From Populus alba (Eukaryota > Streptophyta > Magnoliopsida > Malpighiales > Salicaceae): a DNA stretch of 64,000 bases. Each line of letters starts with the position of its first letter. The first letter of the stretch is position 1. The notes beneath the pieces were generated by a model, which saw only the letters and a program-made list of their open reading frames with translations, was not told the origin of the DNA and did no database searches. Positions 38,366-50,472 of the stretch are shown here, piece after piece. The stretch is from contig NC_133297.1 of NCBI RefSeq assembly GCF_005239225.2, positions 8,006,392-8,070,391 on the forward strand, in the 5' to 3' direction. A program made the translations under genes and the position numbers.

Positions 38366-41300
38366 CATTAATTTGACAATTTGGATTAAAATCTACCGTG
38401 ATTAAAGAAGTTTGTTATTTAATTTTGATTTTGATTTTGAGTTTTAAAATCAATAAAAAAATAAATTTATTTATCTTGATGTACTGAACTGTTATGAGAA
38501 TATATATATTTCAGCCAGGCAGCGTCTACCATACGAGGCCACTCTCGTCCTTTGCCCTTTATAATTAATTAGCATGACAACGCTTTGGATTTAATAAAAG
38601 ACCTTCTCAATTAAGTTGTAGCTAGCCTGGTTCATGCATGCGCAGAAAGAGAGGGATGGCATTGGAATGTGGCTAATGATGGTTTTCATGGACCAACAGC
38701 TAAGTCTCCACCAGATTTGAAGTGGAACCTCATGAGTCTTTCAGCTGCAAATGTGACCTTGTTTCCTCTTACTTGTAAAACCAAACCCGAAAAAATCGAG
38801 TCAAATTTTAAAGGATCAAATCCAGCTCAAGAACTTAACACAAATTATTACTACACTTCTTCTTTTGAACACGTATCATAATATATATAATTAAGAATAA
38901 TTAAGCCAATTGGTTTTCTTTGCAAAAGATAATAAAACTGTAAATTCAAAAAGCAAAGGCATAAAATATCAAAAACACCATCTTTGCTAGCCTTTTTCTT
39001 TTTCTTTTCTTCAAAAGGAAAAGCACCCTCCTTCCACTTTGGATGGTTTTTCCGTTCCCCACTTCCTTGACTTGGCATCTTTCTCCCGACCATATCTCCC
39101 TCTAGTGGTCAGATATATGTGTATACAGTGAAAAACTAATTTAAAAGACATGGCTAGTGGGTCATCGGATGCAACTTCTTGGTGGCTCGTTATCACAATT
39201 TGACACAAAATCAAGGAGCTTCCTTTTGAAATTCAGAAAAAAAAAAATGCTTTACAGGAATGATTCTACTTAATTAGTGTATGTGTTTGGGATTGTGATG
39301 TTGGATTTTTTGTAGTAACAATTCTTTTAAAACATAAATCATATATCATTCAAAGGTAAAATATACATGTTTTTTATACGTTACAACACAAAAAACTCAA
39401 ACACACCTTCCTCCTCTCAATTTGGAGGGAAGTGACAATAAAGTACGTACAAGATATTAGATATACCTTCAAGATATTCTATTGGGTGAAATTTATATAT
39501 CAGAGTTTCTAGCTAATGAATTCGAGTAAAGGTGCCAGTTGAATAGAAATGATTTTTAAAGAGCCATGTTAAAAAAAATCTAAAAAATATGAAGATCAAA
39601 TTAATAAATAAAATTATTAACACATTAGGTAAATAGTCGGAGGGAAGGGAAGGTCGATCGATGAACCTTATTTGAAAAAAAATAAGAAGGAAAGGAAGGA
39701 AAAGGAATTTTTTAACCTAGATTTCAATCTTTCTTTTTTTGTTAAAAGTTTCTTTTTATTTACAGTTTATATATGAAAAAAAAATAAAAGGGATCAGCAA
39801 ATCATTATGACAATAAACTTATTACATATGGATTAGAATTGTGCGGTAATGATTGTCTTGTCATTCTCAAACAAAATCAATTAACTTATTATTAAGAATA
39901 ATACAATTTTTTTTTACATGATTCATCAGTTATTATCCAATTGATTTGAAAAAATCAGTCTTTTCATATTTTTTTAGAAAAAAAAATGACTTAATTGCTT
40001 TTAAAAGAAAAAAAAATACTAAACATGTATTAAGGGATTTTTTTATCTTTTTATTATTTTAAGCACAATAAAATAATTGAATTACTCTTAAAATCAAACA
40101 AACATCTTAAGCTAGAATCTAGGGGTTTCTTTATGTTTTTAACTTGATTCTTTTGTTATAATTAAGTAGAGCAAGGAGAAATTTAGTATTTTAATAAATA
40201 TTAAATATTATCTAAAAAGGAAAAAAAAGTTGGCATGTGTAATGCATGTGCCAGGACCATTCGCTCCCTGTCGTCCGACAGCCAAATGGTGGCTTTCAAG
40301 GCAGCATTTGATTAGTCTCATCATCGCCGACATAATTTTTTTATTTTTTTTCTCTCTCCTCTTCAATTTCAATAGTTGACCCTCTAGTTCTTCATATCAA
40401 CTTTTCAATTTGTTTTTCTTTCATATGTGCTTCTTTTTTTTTTTGAGATAATTTTTAAAATTAATTTTTTTTTTTATGATTTGTCTTTCTTTTTTATATC
40501 AAATTTGATCCTCATTCTTTTTATTTTTATTATTTTTACTTTGGTAAATCTTTTCAATTGATTTTTTTTTTATTTTATCTTTCAATATTAAATTGGTTAG
40601 GAATTAAGTATTTTAATTGAGTTTAGAACTAGGATTTCAGGGGCTACAAGTTTTAGAAATTAACCTAGGCTTAAGAGATTCGCTCGAGTTTGCTTGGGTT
40701 TTTTTTTAAGCTCATGTTTTCTCAATTTTGTCTTTTAGCATTTATTTAATGGAAGATTGGGCTCCATTATTTTTTTATTTTTTTGGTTTTCAATAGGATT
40801 TATTTAATTGAAGATTGGGTTTCATTAAAATTAAGGGGGGAATATAAAAATAATGGAGTCGGGCTACCAAGTAATCTCTAAAAATAAATGATTTCATCAA
40901 TTTTGAAAAATTTTGATGTTACTCCTTATATAAAAGATTTTGTTGATTTATGAAAAAAGTTGCGTTAATAAAAATGAGATTTCATCCTTAAAAAAAAAAA
41001 GAGATTTCACTAGTTTAGGACTTTAAAATAAGGATTGAGCCTGAAAATAAAAATGAGCTTTATCCCTACTCTTTTCAATATGTATATTTACAAATAAGAT
41101 AACAAATAGAACATGATATTTTTTTTATTTTTTTTAAATTATATATTGTCACTTTAAGAGTGACCTAACTTGTAGAATAATGATTTACTATGTGATGGAA
41201 AAATGAATTGAGAGAGTATCACTAAAGGCACCATTCAACCCATTGATTCGTGTTTATGTTTAACAAAATAATTTTTAAAAATAAAGTTGCAAATCATTAA

Positions 41301-42000
41301 AGTAGCATACAATTATTTTTTTATAATTTTACTTTTCATGTGAAAAAAAACCTACCATTTTTTTTAAATAAAGCACACATCCATACCCAAAACACTTTAT
41401 GATAGAGAATTAAATGCATAAGGAATTCAAACACCTACACACAAATCAAATATGGGAGCAAATATTACTTGGTAGCACGACTAGATTATTTTCAGGTATT
41501 TTTTTTTTCTTTTCAAGTTTTTTGAGTTTCTTGAAAAGAAAATTGAAAATTACAAAAAAGGCATGAAGGCAGCGAAAACATATATTTAAATTATTATATT
41601 TTTGAGAAGACATCAATAAAAAAATATTTAAAATTAAAAAAAATAGACATGTGAATAATTGAAAATGTGTTTTTTTATATAATTTTTTTTTTCTAGGTTT
41701 TTGGAAAATATTTTGGAAGGGATTGTAAGAAATTCAATTATAATATATAGGGTATGAATATCTAAATTTTTTATATGATAGATAATAAATAAATTATAAA
41801 TATAATAGAAACTCGGCATATTTGAGATAAAAATACACATTATCATTCATGATCAAATATACTGAAACGTAGCACAAAGAGGTTATACAATGGCAATTAT
41901 ATTTGAGATAAAATTGATTAAAAAAAAACCTAAAACTCAATTAACACTGTTATCATAAGTTTGGGAGTGAATTTAGGTGGTACAGGAACATACAGTAAGA
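38366..42000. other. AT-rich intergenic DNA
   Basis: No gene recognised. A second member of the T-rich repeat family occupies about 40,330-40,860, with AACCTAGGCTTAAGAGATTC and GCTTGGGTTTTTTTTTAAGC as its recognisable part. The remainder is low-complexity A/T sequence with stops in every frame. Confidence 0.55.
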
Positions 42001-42019
42001 GAACGCAGCACAAGCTGAC

Positions 42020-42178
42020 GAGACATCTTGGTGTCTACGTGGACATGTTCAACCCCTGCTATTGGCTGTCCTCTAGAATCGCGTTACTGTAGACGACACC
42101 TCATTGTCGGCTATGCTGATGATTCATTGCCCCACTCACATCCACGTGTATACATCTTCTCCATTCACTATCCACGTG
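42020..42178 (+). promoter_or_regulatory. Upstream elements of the SAUR gene (auxin-type element and two G-boxes)
   Basis: GAGACA at 42,020-42,025 is the reverse complement of the auxin-response core TGTCTC. CACGTG occurs at 42,143-42,148 and 42,173-42,178, each followed by T and 30 bases apart, the G-box/ABRE core bound by bZIP and bHLH (PIF-type) factors. Function is inferred from motif knowledge only. Confidence 0.5.
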
Positions 42179-42409
42179 TCTTGCCCCTTTTGAAATCTCA
42201 AATTTACAGCGTTTTGCCACTCAAGGAATCCTAACACACCAAATATGTAGTCCGTTACAACAGAAACGACATCATTTGTATCATCATCAGTATCGGAAGC
42301 CACTTCTTGATCAGACGTCTAGAAATAAGTTTAATTTGTTTAAAAAACAAGCAATGATTACATTTTATTAAAACGCACTTTCTTGGCCTCTCTCTCCAGC
42401 TCTCCGCTC

Positions 42410-42417
42410 CTATATAT
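42410..42417 (+). promoter_or_regulatory. Candidate TATA box of the SAUR gene
   Basis: CTATATAT lies about 240 bases before the start codon. A start site near 42,440 would give a ~210-base 5' UTR. A TTTTGCAG at 42,633-42,640 might instead be a splice acceptor of a leader intron; I cannot decide between these. Confidence 0.5.
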
Positions 42418-42650
42418 CTTTCCTATGCTTTTTATATTTGGTTGGTATGTACTGTTTGGTTCTTCTTCTACCATGGCAAACGTTCCAAGGTCCCTCGCAT
42501 ACTCTTCTCCAGCCCTCTTCAACCAAGCCGTGACAGCAGATCCTTGGCCATCTTCCTTTGTTTTGTACTGAGATTTTCTTAAAAGAAGAAAGAGCTCCTA
42601 GGGTTTTTCTTCTTTCCTGCCTTTTATTTTTCTTTTGCAGAGATATTATT

Positions 42651-42983
42651 ATGGGTAGTGGAGAAAAGAGTCTGAGGAACTTTCACCTACACCTGCCTCA
42701 TCTTCACCATCACAAGAAGCAAGCGAGAGATGTTCCTAAAGGGTGTTTGGCAATCAAGGTGGGTCAGGGAGAGGAGCAACAGAGATTTGTAGTGCCTGTC
42801 ATATACTTCAATCACCCGCTGTTCATACAGTTATTGAAGGAAGCAGAAGAAGAATATGGCTTTGATCAAAAAGGCACCATCAGTATCCCTTGTCATGTGG
42901 AGGAGTTTAGGAACGTTCAAGGCATGATTGATAGGGAAAAGTCCATTCACCATCACCATCTTGTTGGATGTTTTAGGGCTTGA
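42651..42983 (+). CDS. SAUR family protein, SAUR32-like
   Basis: A 110-residue intronless gene. The start chosen is the ATG of MGSGEKSLRNF; the longer open frame upstream reads through the 5' leader and does not resemble the family. Residues 1-26 are basic and His-rich (HLHLPHLHHHKK). Residues 27-92 form the SAUR domain, with DVPKGCLAIKVG, EEQQRFVVPVIYFNHPLFIQ, LLKEAEEEYGFDQKG and TISIPCHVEEF. The tail ends HHHHLVGCFRA, a C-terminus I associate with SAUR32 of Arabidopsis. From family knowledge, SAUR proteins are small, early auxin-responsive regulators that inhibit PP2C.D phosphatases and so activate plasma-membrane H+-ATPase and cell expansion; SAUR32-type members act in apical-hook growth. 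It stands alone here, not in the usual tandem SAUR cluster. The domain looks intact and functional. Confidence 0.94.
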   Translation: MGSGEKSLRNFHLHLPHLHHHKKQARDVPKGCLAIKVGQGEEQQRFVVPVIYFNHPLFIQLLKEAEEEYGFDQKGTISIPCHVEEFRNVQGMIDREKSIHHHHLVGCFRA

Positions 42984-43519
42984 TATTAGCATATCATGAA
43001 AGAGATCGCGGTGGGTTGTGGTGCCAAACAGGCCTAACCCCATGAATTAGTTCAGTCTTTTTGTTGGGATGTCTAGATTTGGGCGTGCCTTTTTTAGGTG
43101 TGTTTCTCTTTCTTTCTGGTTCTTGATGGTTAGTTGATGCTGTGATGAAGACGACAAAATGTTGTTGCAATTGTATTGATTTTGTTTCTTTGCTAGGAAC
43201 CATAATGAAAAAAGAGTAGAAGTAAATGCTTTTCGTTTCTTGAAGATGAATCTCGGAAAATTTTTAATGGTAATGGCATCTTCTGTACAGCACTGAGAAG
43301 GAGACAATAGACAAGGCTAACCAATGGTAGGGCCATATATAGCAGTTTCTTTAAGACTTGTAAATTTTCTTTGCGTAGGTTACAGATATTGAACGTTCAA
43401 TAATAATCATGATGCCGCACTCAACACCGAGGATTCTATTCACATATATGAAAATGACTTTTTCTTTACACGCCAAACATTTTCAAATAATGGATTGTGG
43501 AAACGAAACGATAATGTAA

Positions 43520-43745
43520 AGCAGTTTGAAAATCTTTGTTGTTTATCCTTGATAAGAATAAAACTGGAAAAAAAGATAACTTTTTGTGCTGAGTAACAAC
43601 AGACCAGTGAATCCATGGAGCCATAACTGAGCATGAACTGCATAACATGCAAGGACCAGTCCCATGACTGCAGCAAAAGCGCTGAACTGGCTGAGTACAT
43701 CGTTGGAATGGGTGAGATTGCATGTAACTGTAAAAGAAAGTGAAT
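43520..43745 (-). other. Possible orphan terminal exon or gene fragment
   Basis: On the minus strand an acceptor-like TTCTTTTACAG is followed by an open frame containing LTHSNDVLSQFSAFAAVMGL and LACYAVHAQLWLHGFTGLLL, hydrophobic enough for one or two membrane segments, then a stop. Base composition is less AT-rich than the surroundings up to about 44,060. I do not recognise the family and see no convincing upstream exons, so this may be a remnant or chance. Left uncalled as a gene. Confidence 0.25.
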
Positions 43746-44775
43746 TGTAAGAAAGAATCAAGGCTGCTGCTGCGTGGACCGATCGAATTGAACCCTCCAC
43801 GTGTGGTGAGTTTCTCGATTGATGTACGCATATTACAGCAAAGTTCTTGTCGGACAGACACAGCACCTCTGCATGGATGCCTTGAACAGAAGAGCCAGAA
43901 GGCATCAATTTTGAACCTTTTCCACTGTAGTGTTTATTGAGGCCTGGAGATCACGGTAATGACAAAGTTTCAATGGCATCAGCATGTACATTTGGCTTCA
44001 CGAATATTACAGCTTTAAAATGGTGAAGGCTACCAACAGAGCATTGCGGGGCCCTTCGGTGGAGTGGTGGGTTTTTTACTGTTCTGGAAATGCTTGATGC
44101 CATTGCTAATTTGTGTATAATAATATTAAAAAGCTTTTGTTATTTGCCTAAGCAGGGATAGGGACTTCTTTGTATTCTTCCATTCCTTGAATTCCTCATT
44201 TAATATAATCGATAATGAATTCGAGTCAATCCGATAAAGACAGTGGGAAGCAAATAAATATCCCTATTTATGTGATTATTTCAGGATTATTAAAGATCAA
44301 AATACAGAGTTCACAGGAAGTATTGTTGTCCCTTTTCTCCCTTTTCAATGTTTATACGTCATAACTAACTAGCTATAGGTGGATTACAAGCCATTTCAGT
44401 TTCTCAGGGAACTAATCTTTTACAGGGATACTAAGCCTCTATTTCGTCAAGGTTTTTTAGGAGTTTCTTAAAAAGAGGAATATTATTTGCATTCAACAAG
44501 TTCCAATCATGGATGTATCTGAAGTTTAAGTACAGAGGAAGACGTTCCTCTGAATATCTATGGTGTTAAGACATAATTAATATTTTCTGCTTGGATGTGT
44601 GGTCAATTTATTCATGTACTCATTTCATCTTTAAGAAATAAAAAAATATCACCTTTCCTTGGACATGACATGGGAAGATCCCAATAAAAACCTAACTATA
44701 TTTCAGAGTTTTACGAGGATACATGTTTAATTACTTTTTTTGAATTACTTAAAGAATTAAGAATAAGATTATGAT

Positions 44776-44962
44776 AATTTTGAGGGGTGTAATTTAATTG
44801 GTTAGATTTTAAATTTATTTTTTAGAAATCATCATTTTAAATTTTTTTAAATCTCAAGATCACTGAAAGTTTATATAGTTGTTAACTTCAAGAGTGATAA
44901 GATTAGTCGAGGTGTGCCTAAACTAGCTTGAACATCTATATTTATATTAAAAAAAAAAAGAG
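44776..44962 (+). mobile_element. tRNA-derived SINE, copy 1
   Basis: Starts near TTTTGAGGGGTGTAATTTAA with a tRNA-like A-box region (TGTAATTTAATTGGTTAGA) and ends GATTAGTCGAGGTGTG...CTTGAACATCTATATTTATA plus a poly(A) tail. An exact 13-bp target duplication, ATAAGATTATGAT, lies at 44,763-44,775 and 44,963-44,975. The body matches the reverse complement of 62,868-63,049. It resembles SINE families known from Salicaceae (from memory, not searched). Confidence 0.85.
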
Positions 44963-44975
44963 ATAAGATTATGAT

Positions 44976-46600
44976 TAAGATATGAAGATAAGATAAATCA
45001 TCGTCCTTTCAATTTAAGATATATATAAAAAAAAAAAAAAATCTCCTTCTAAGTCCATATGGATAATCAAAAAAAATAAAAAGAATAAAATGCAGCCTTT
45101 CGGCGGTGCTAATGAACTCTTAACTTAAATGTATATTTGAGAGACGAGGCCTCTAGTTTAAGGCTATCGTTATAAGTCTATCTAAAAAAATTAAAAAAAA
45201 TTAAAAAAAAAATAAGGAAACTTTTGGATGCATTGTTTATAGGCACACAGCATTTTCCCTTATTATTTATGAATTGACCCTTTATTTTTTTGTAGTTTCC
45301 TTAATTTGATCTACGGCTTCCACCCGTTTTGGACGCATATATTTGCAGCTTTCCATACGAGGATTCATATATATATATTAGTTTGATCTATTGAGTAAAT
45401 CTTTTATACATTGGTTCTTCGAGTATAAACTACTACAAATTATAAATTTATTGGAAATTGTTTCATAATTATACCAATATTTGAGTAAAACTCATTTTAA
45501 ATACATATTATAATGACATTTCTACAATTTTTTTATTATATATATTTAGTAGCATTTATTTAAATTTTTAAAAAAATATCAATTTACTAACATTGGATCT
45601 CAATGTGTTTGTTTCAATACTACTAAAATTTAATGACATTTGAAAAAAAAATGTCTCTATATCCAATATTAGTAAAAATATACCACAATATATTACCACT
45701 AAAATTTAAAAAAAAAAAAAAAAAACTCCACTAAAAAATATAGTAATGGAAATCATGAAATTCCGTTATAATGTATATCTATCATAAAAATCTATTTGAG
45801 TAAAGTTTTTAGACAAACGCCATTAAAAATTAATTTTTTTGAAGTGATCTCAAATTATTCATAAAAAAAACTAGTATTTTTTTATTAAAAAAACTTTACT
45901 AATATTAAAAAAAATGTGTGATTAAATTGAATCTAATATTTTTTTTCTATTATAATTCTTTAATTTTGATCTATCCTACTAACATTAAAAATCAGAATAT
46001 AAAAATATGTGGCATCCAATAATTTATCGAATTTGATTTTCTATTGAACCTTCCAAAATTAAATTTCCAAATATAGATATACAAAAAAATATGTGTAATC
46101 CAAACAAAAATGTAAAAAAAAATATTTTCATAAAAAAATAATTATGTAGGAGGGTATTTGTAATATTTATTAGTGATATAGTGATATAAAATACATGGTC
46201 GAGATAATTCTTATACTTATATTTAAACATTTTTTTAATCATGAAATAATCAAACCAACTTTAAGTTTTAAAACGAAAAATATCAAAATTGCAATACATC
46301 AAGGAGCCCACTTATGTTTTTTGGAATCACTGGGGCTGGATGTGCCAAGATCGCAATACATCAAGGACGAAAATGCCATTAAATCGATTTAAAAAAAAAA
46401 AAAAAAAAGATTTATTGCAATGAGAGAGTGGAGTAGACCCTCATCTTTGTAACGATGGTCAATTCAATTCTTCTCACAGTCACAGTAACACAACTCTCTT
46501 ATCCCGCGAACTACTAACCACTAATTAACTCCAATTCCCTAACTGATTACCCACTGATTGTTGATTACAGTCCTATCTATGATATATATAAATAATAATA
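44976..46600. other. AT-rich intergenic DNA
   Basis: No gene recognised. The stretch has numerous A/T homopolymers. The part at 46,440-46,600 is more mixed (TTAACTCCAATTCCCTAACTG, ATATATATAAATAAT) and might be an LTR edge, but I cannot define one. Confidence 0.5.
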
Positions 46601-46601
46601 A

Positions 46602-47410
46602 TTACGCCAAAACATTGTATCGCCATCGATCCCTGTCATGTGCTGGAGGAGGATAGCTTGCTAACGTCAAAATTACCTGCCCAGGAAGTAGACGAGCAAA
46701 GTATTCTCTTCTCCATTGATTGCTATCCGTCACCATCTCAGCCACTATTACCTTTATCTCATCGACTGATAACTCCCGAGACGCATGCTGTACCAATGGC
46801 CTTCCACGCTTTGCTGTTAAAACGACATATGCTATTCAAGAAAATGGGGATGACACAGGGTGATGGAACCTATTTGGAGGGTGATTTGGCATTGGAAGGG
46901 ACCGGAGAGGATTGGAAGCTTGATGTGGAATGGCACATGGTAAACTGTTGACAAATGAAAACAAAGCTAGAAGGAGTCTTTCGTCGGAAGCACACTGTCA
47001 TTTATGCACGACCTTTGTGGAGTCCATTGTTCATGTGCTTCGTGATTGTCCAACCAGCAAGGAGGAGTTGGAAACCGTTTATACCATCACAACACCGACA
47101 TGAGTTTTACCACAGAAGGGAATTCTTGGCTTTTGAAAAATTTGTCCAGCCATGCAGTCACCGGAGAATGATGGAGTTGGCCTATATATGGAGCTTGGGG
47201 CCACTCTTTGGCATACAAGGAAAGCAAGGAACCAGAGAATTTTCAGGGAGCGAGCTGAATTTCAATCTAGCCCGATATGCAACATCAGATCAGGTATGGC
47301 TGCTGACATTAACAGGTCTCTTGTAAAGACACTTAGTGGGATGGAAATATCCCTTGCGGATGGGTGTAGCAAAGGCAACAATGAAAGTGCAGGAGCGGGG
47401 GGTTGATTCG
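46602..47410 (+). mobile_element. LINE remnant with an inverted internal piece
   Basis: Plus-strand frames give pieces of the LINE C-terminal zinc-knuckle region: GLPRFAVKTTYAIQ (about 46,799-46,840), HGKLLTNENKARRSLSSEAH and VESIVHVLRDCPTSKEE (about 46,935-47,075), then ARNQRIF (near 47,230). The preceding block, which should come first on the same strand, is instead on the minus strand at 46,602-46,796: AEMVTDSNQWRREYFARLLP and LASYPPPAHDRDRW. Many frameshifts are present. It is a decayed, rearranged element. Confidence 0.75.
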
Positions 47411-48355
47411 GGATAGCTTGTGGACCTGGATTAAGAGTTTTCAATTTTGACGTTTATTCTTCTTTCATTTATAGTAGCAGTCAATTTTGACGTTTTCTCA
47501 AGTACTGATCACTAGCTGTAAGTTGAAGACTCGTATGAATCACAACTGTGGTATTAGCCAATCTACTCTTAGCCTATAAACCAAATTGATATTTATGATT
47601 AAAACTATTGCCCCGTGATCATGCTTGAATTATAAGTAAAATGCACATGCATCTCATTAAATTAAGACAAACAAGTCTTAAAATAAATTTTAATTAGTTT
47701 GCAATTACCATAAAGCTTCTTATTGCTGCGCTTGAAAGGTCAACCAGTTGACATGCTTGTCCAAGTTCTAATACAAAAAAAAAATGGCAACTTGACCTTT
47801 ATCAACAACTGAAGCTATTTATTGCCTTTTGTTTCCTTTTTTTTTTTTTTTTTTTTTTGGGGGGGGGGGGGTGAAATCATTGTTTTGTAAGGTGTATAAT
47901 GTCAGACCTGTCTTATATGAATATATTATTTCTACGAGTTCGTGAATCATGCATCCACTACATAAAAAATGTTTCAGAGTCAGAGCAGACAAATGTAGCC
48001 GGTAAGACAGGTGCATGAAGCGAGACCTTAACACCCTCCTCCCTCCATCATCCACTTGAAAACAGATGATGAGTGTTTTAATTAGTTGAAAAGTTCTTCC
48101 AACCACATTTGTGATAAGTCTACATGCTCTTATTTGGGAGAATATGGTCTCAGCCAAATAACCAAGGTCTTCTACTTAGTCAACTCCAAAACTTTCCCTT
48201 TCATGATTGCTCTTGATAGTGCCTTGGTACCCAACCCCCCGCACTCATGCAAAGGGAGGCGTTCTTCCTAAGCCTGGCCAAATTGAAATTGCCCAGTTAC
48301 AGAAGAAGACCTTTCTGGTCAACCTTTGTCGTGTTTCTGGGCCTTCTATGTAATG
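47411..48355. other. Intergenic DNA, no gene seen
   Basis: Nothing recognisable except a homopolymer junction of about 22 T followed by 13 G at 47,837-47,871. Confidence 0.5.
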
Positions 48356-48359
48356 CTCC

Positions 48360-48489
48360 AACCTCAGCTCCTGGTTAAACGATCTTTAAGCAGATGACTG
48401 GACTGCGTACTGTGTAGAGTGAAACCTCAGCTCCTGGTTAAACGATCTTTAAGCAGATGACTGGACTGCGTACTGTGTAGAGTGAAACC
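48360..48489. repeat. Exact tandem duplication, 63-bp unit, two copies
   Basis: The unit beginning AACCTCAGCTCCTGGTTAAA is repeated without a mismatch at offset 63, and the identity runs four bases into a third unit. Perfect identity suggests a recent event or an assembly artefact. It lies just upstream of the Ty3/gypsy remnant. Confidence 0.95.
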
Positions 48490-48599
48490 GATAGCCTGTG
48501 AGAAGCCTAAACATGACTGGGAAGTGCTGCTCTTGATTCTTATATAAGATGTCATGTTGGGGTGCAAGATTCTGTTGGCCTTCAAAGAGATCTTTAGCA

Positions 48600-49396
48600 A
48601 GAAAGTTTGAGAATAAATATGATGTCTGCTGGCAGGCCAAAATGGAAATGATAGCTTATCCTGAAATTCTATAACCCTTGTCAACACTAAAAAGATCATG
48701 GATAAATATTACAATAATTGACATGTTCATAAAGCATGGACACTTCATTGCAATAGCACCCCCTTCCACAGTCCAGGAAGTTGCTCGGGTGTTCTTGGGT
48801 TATTTCTACAAGTTTCTTGGCCTACCAACAACTAGCTGCAGTAGACGAGGTAGTCCAAAGAAAGATCAACATGGATCAATTATTGAAGACACAACAAGAA
48901 TTAGCTGGGCACAAAAGGCAACAAATTGCAGACAAAGGAAAAACAGATAAGGGGATTTGAGGTGGAAGATTTGGTATACCCTAAACTACAACCTCATAGA
49001 CAAACCAATATGGCATTAAAAGAAGAGCATCAAGTTGAATCTCGGGTTCTATGGGCCATACAAAATAGTGCAAATGATTGGATTAGTAGCATACAAGTTA
49101 CGACTACCTAGAGGCTCTACTATCCACCTTGTGTTCCATGTGTCTTTGCTCGAGAAGAAGGTGAGAAAAGTAGATGTTGTAGTTTCGTCACTATTGCCGA
49201 GAGTAGATGGGTATGGAAGAGATGACGTTAGTCTAGTTGTCATTTTAGACAGGAAGATTGGAGAAAGACAATCGAGCTGTGATCATGGGACCAATATGTT
49301 CACAGAGGATGCCATGTGGGGAGATGTGGAGGAACTCACTAATCCTGAATCTTGCATTGATTCTTGAGGACAAGAATCTTATAGGGAGGGGACTAT
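48600..49396 (+). mobile_element. Ty3/gypsy pol remnant (integrase and chromodomain end)
   Basis: Frames read as the C-terminal part of a plant gypsy polyprotein. At 48,715-48,830: MFIKHGHFIAIAPPSTVQEV and GYFYKFLGLPTT, the integrase core start. At 48,950-49,020: VEDLVYPKLQPHRQT. At 49,035-49,150: FYGPYKIVQMIGLVAYKLRL and IHLVFHVSLLEKK, the GPY/F module. Near 49,225-49,340: VILDRKIGERQ and FTEDAMWGDVEEL, a chromodomain-like end. Frameshifts separate them and most of the integrase core is missing. A purine tract (AGGGAGGGGAC) precedes the LTR as a polypurine tract should. Confidence 0.85.
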
Positions 49397-49666
49397 TGTT
49401 ACAGGTCTTGGAACTAGTTGACAGGGAAGAGGATTGGAGCAAGCTTAGCGAGAATAAAACAGCTGCAGCAGTTGCACTGGTCACCGAAAGCAGCAATTGA
49501 GCAATGGAAAAGAAGTTGGTTGGTAGTTAGTTAATAGTCACTTACAATCAGTTGTTAGTTAGGAAAAGAAGAATGGCTTGTATAAATAAAGACTATTTCT
49601 TCTTTTCTCATTTCTTCCTTTTCTTTCTTTTAAAAACTCCCACTTCTTGTTAAGAAGAACTTAACA
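49397..49666 (+). mobile_element. 3' LTR of the Ty3/gypsy remnant
   Basis: Starts TGTTACAGGTCTTGG right after the polypurine tract and includes GTATAAATAAAG (about 49,580) as a TATA site. It probably ends at CTTAACA. The matching 5' LTR is not seen in this window, so the end coordinate is uncertain. Confidence 0.65.
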
Positions 49667-50472
49667 GGCGGTCGGTATTGACGATGGTCGATGGAGAGCG
49701 GGCGCGGTGTGATCCGTGATGGTGTTGACGCCGCTGTCTTGGGCTTTGGTCAAGCCGGGAAAAAACAAGCCTTTGTTTATTCTTCTTTTTAAATTTCTTG
49801 TTCTTTCTTGTACCCTCATTCCCTAGTTGCTTGGAGAATAATGTTTCCTGGAGCATCCTTTCACTCATTATTCTTTATTTCTTGTTTTATTTTCTTCTCT
49901 TCAGATTTTAAAAAAATTATAAATACTAAAAGAATTAAAAAAAACAACAACAAACAAAATGACCGTGATTGAAGATGCATTTTTTTAGAATTTTAGTTTT
50001 TTTTTTTTTTTTTTAAATACATGAGAAGGGTCAGGCAAGCGTTTCATCATGGTGGCCAGATCATTTATGAACAGAGTTGATAAGAGCACAAGTGTTCCAC
50101 CATTCGGCCTAACAATAAGAACAAGTACTGTTCAACACGTTTTACATGTTATAGTCAACTACAAAATTCCTATGACCACTGTTATCGAGAGATTGAAACT
50201 AACTTTTGTTGTCGGACCATTTTAACCACGAATAAACCGAGCTAAATCACTTTCTTTTCCTCTTTTTTTCTGGGGGGGCAAAAATTAGGAATGACCCAAG
50301 AAAAAACTTTAAATTAAAAATTTGCCCCAACAATCTCAGAACCGACTCCGCTACAGTATATTCACTTATGCACGCTTTTTTGTACCCCGCCCATGAAAAA
50401 CAAATCCTCCAATGCCACACTTTTTTAGAACAAAAAAAAAAAAAAAAAAAAAACTATATGTCAAAAGCTAAA
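49667..50472. other. Intergenic DNA downstream of the kinase gene
   Basis: No gene. It probably contains the kinase 3' UTR at its right edge (minus strand). A patch near 50,270-50,355 with GGGGGGGCAAAAATT and GAACCGACTCCGCTAC resembles a degraded transposon end like that near 9,370-9,515. Confidence 0.45.

Noticed and set aside
42383..42571. A 62-codon open frame upstream of the SAUR gene
   Set aside because: It overlaps the probable TATA box and transcription start region and does not resemble any protein.
44786..44850. Possible tRNA gene from A- and B-box-like words
   Set aside because: The cloverleaf cannot be formed and the sequence continues into a shared SINE body with a poly(A) tail and target duplications.
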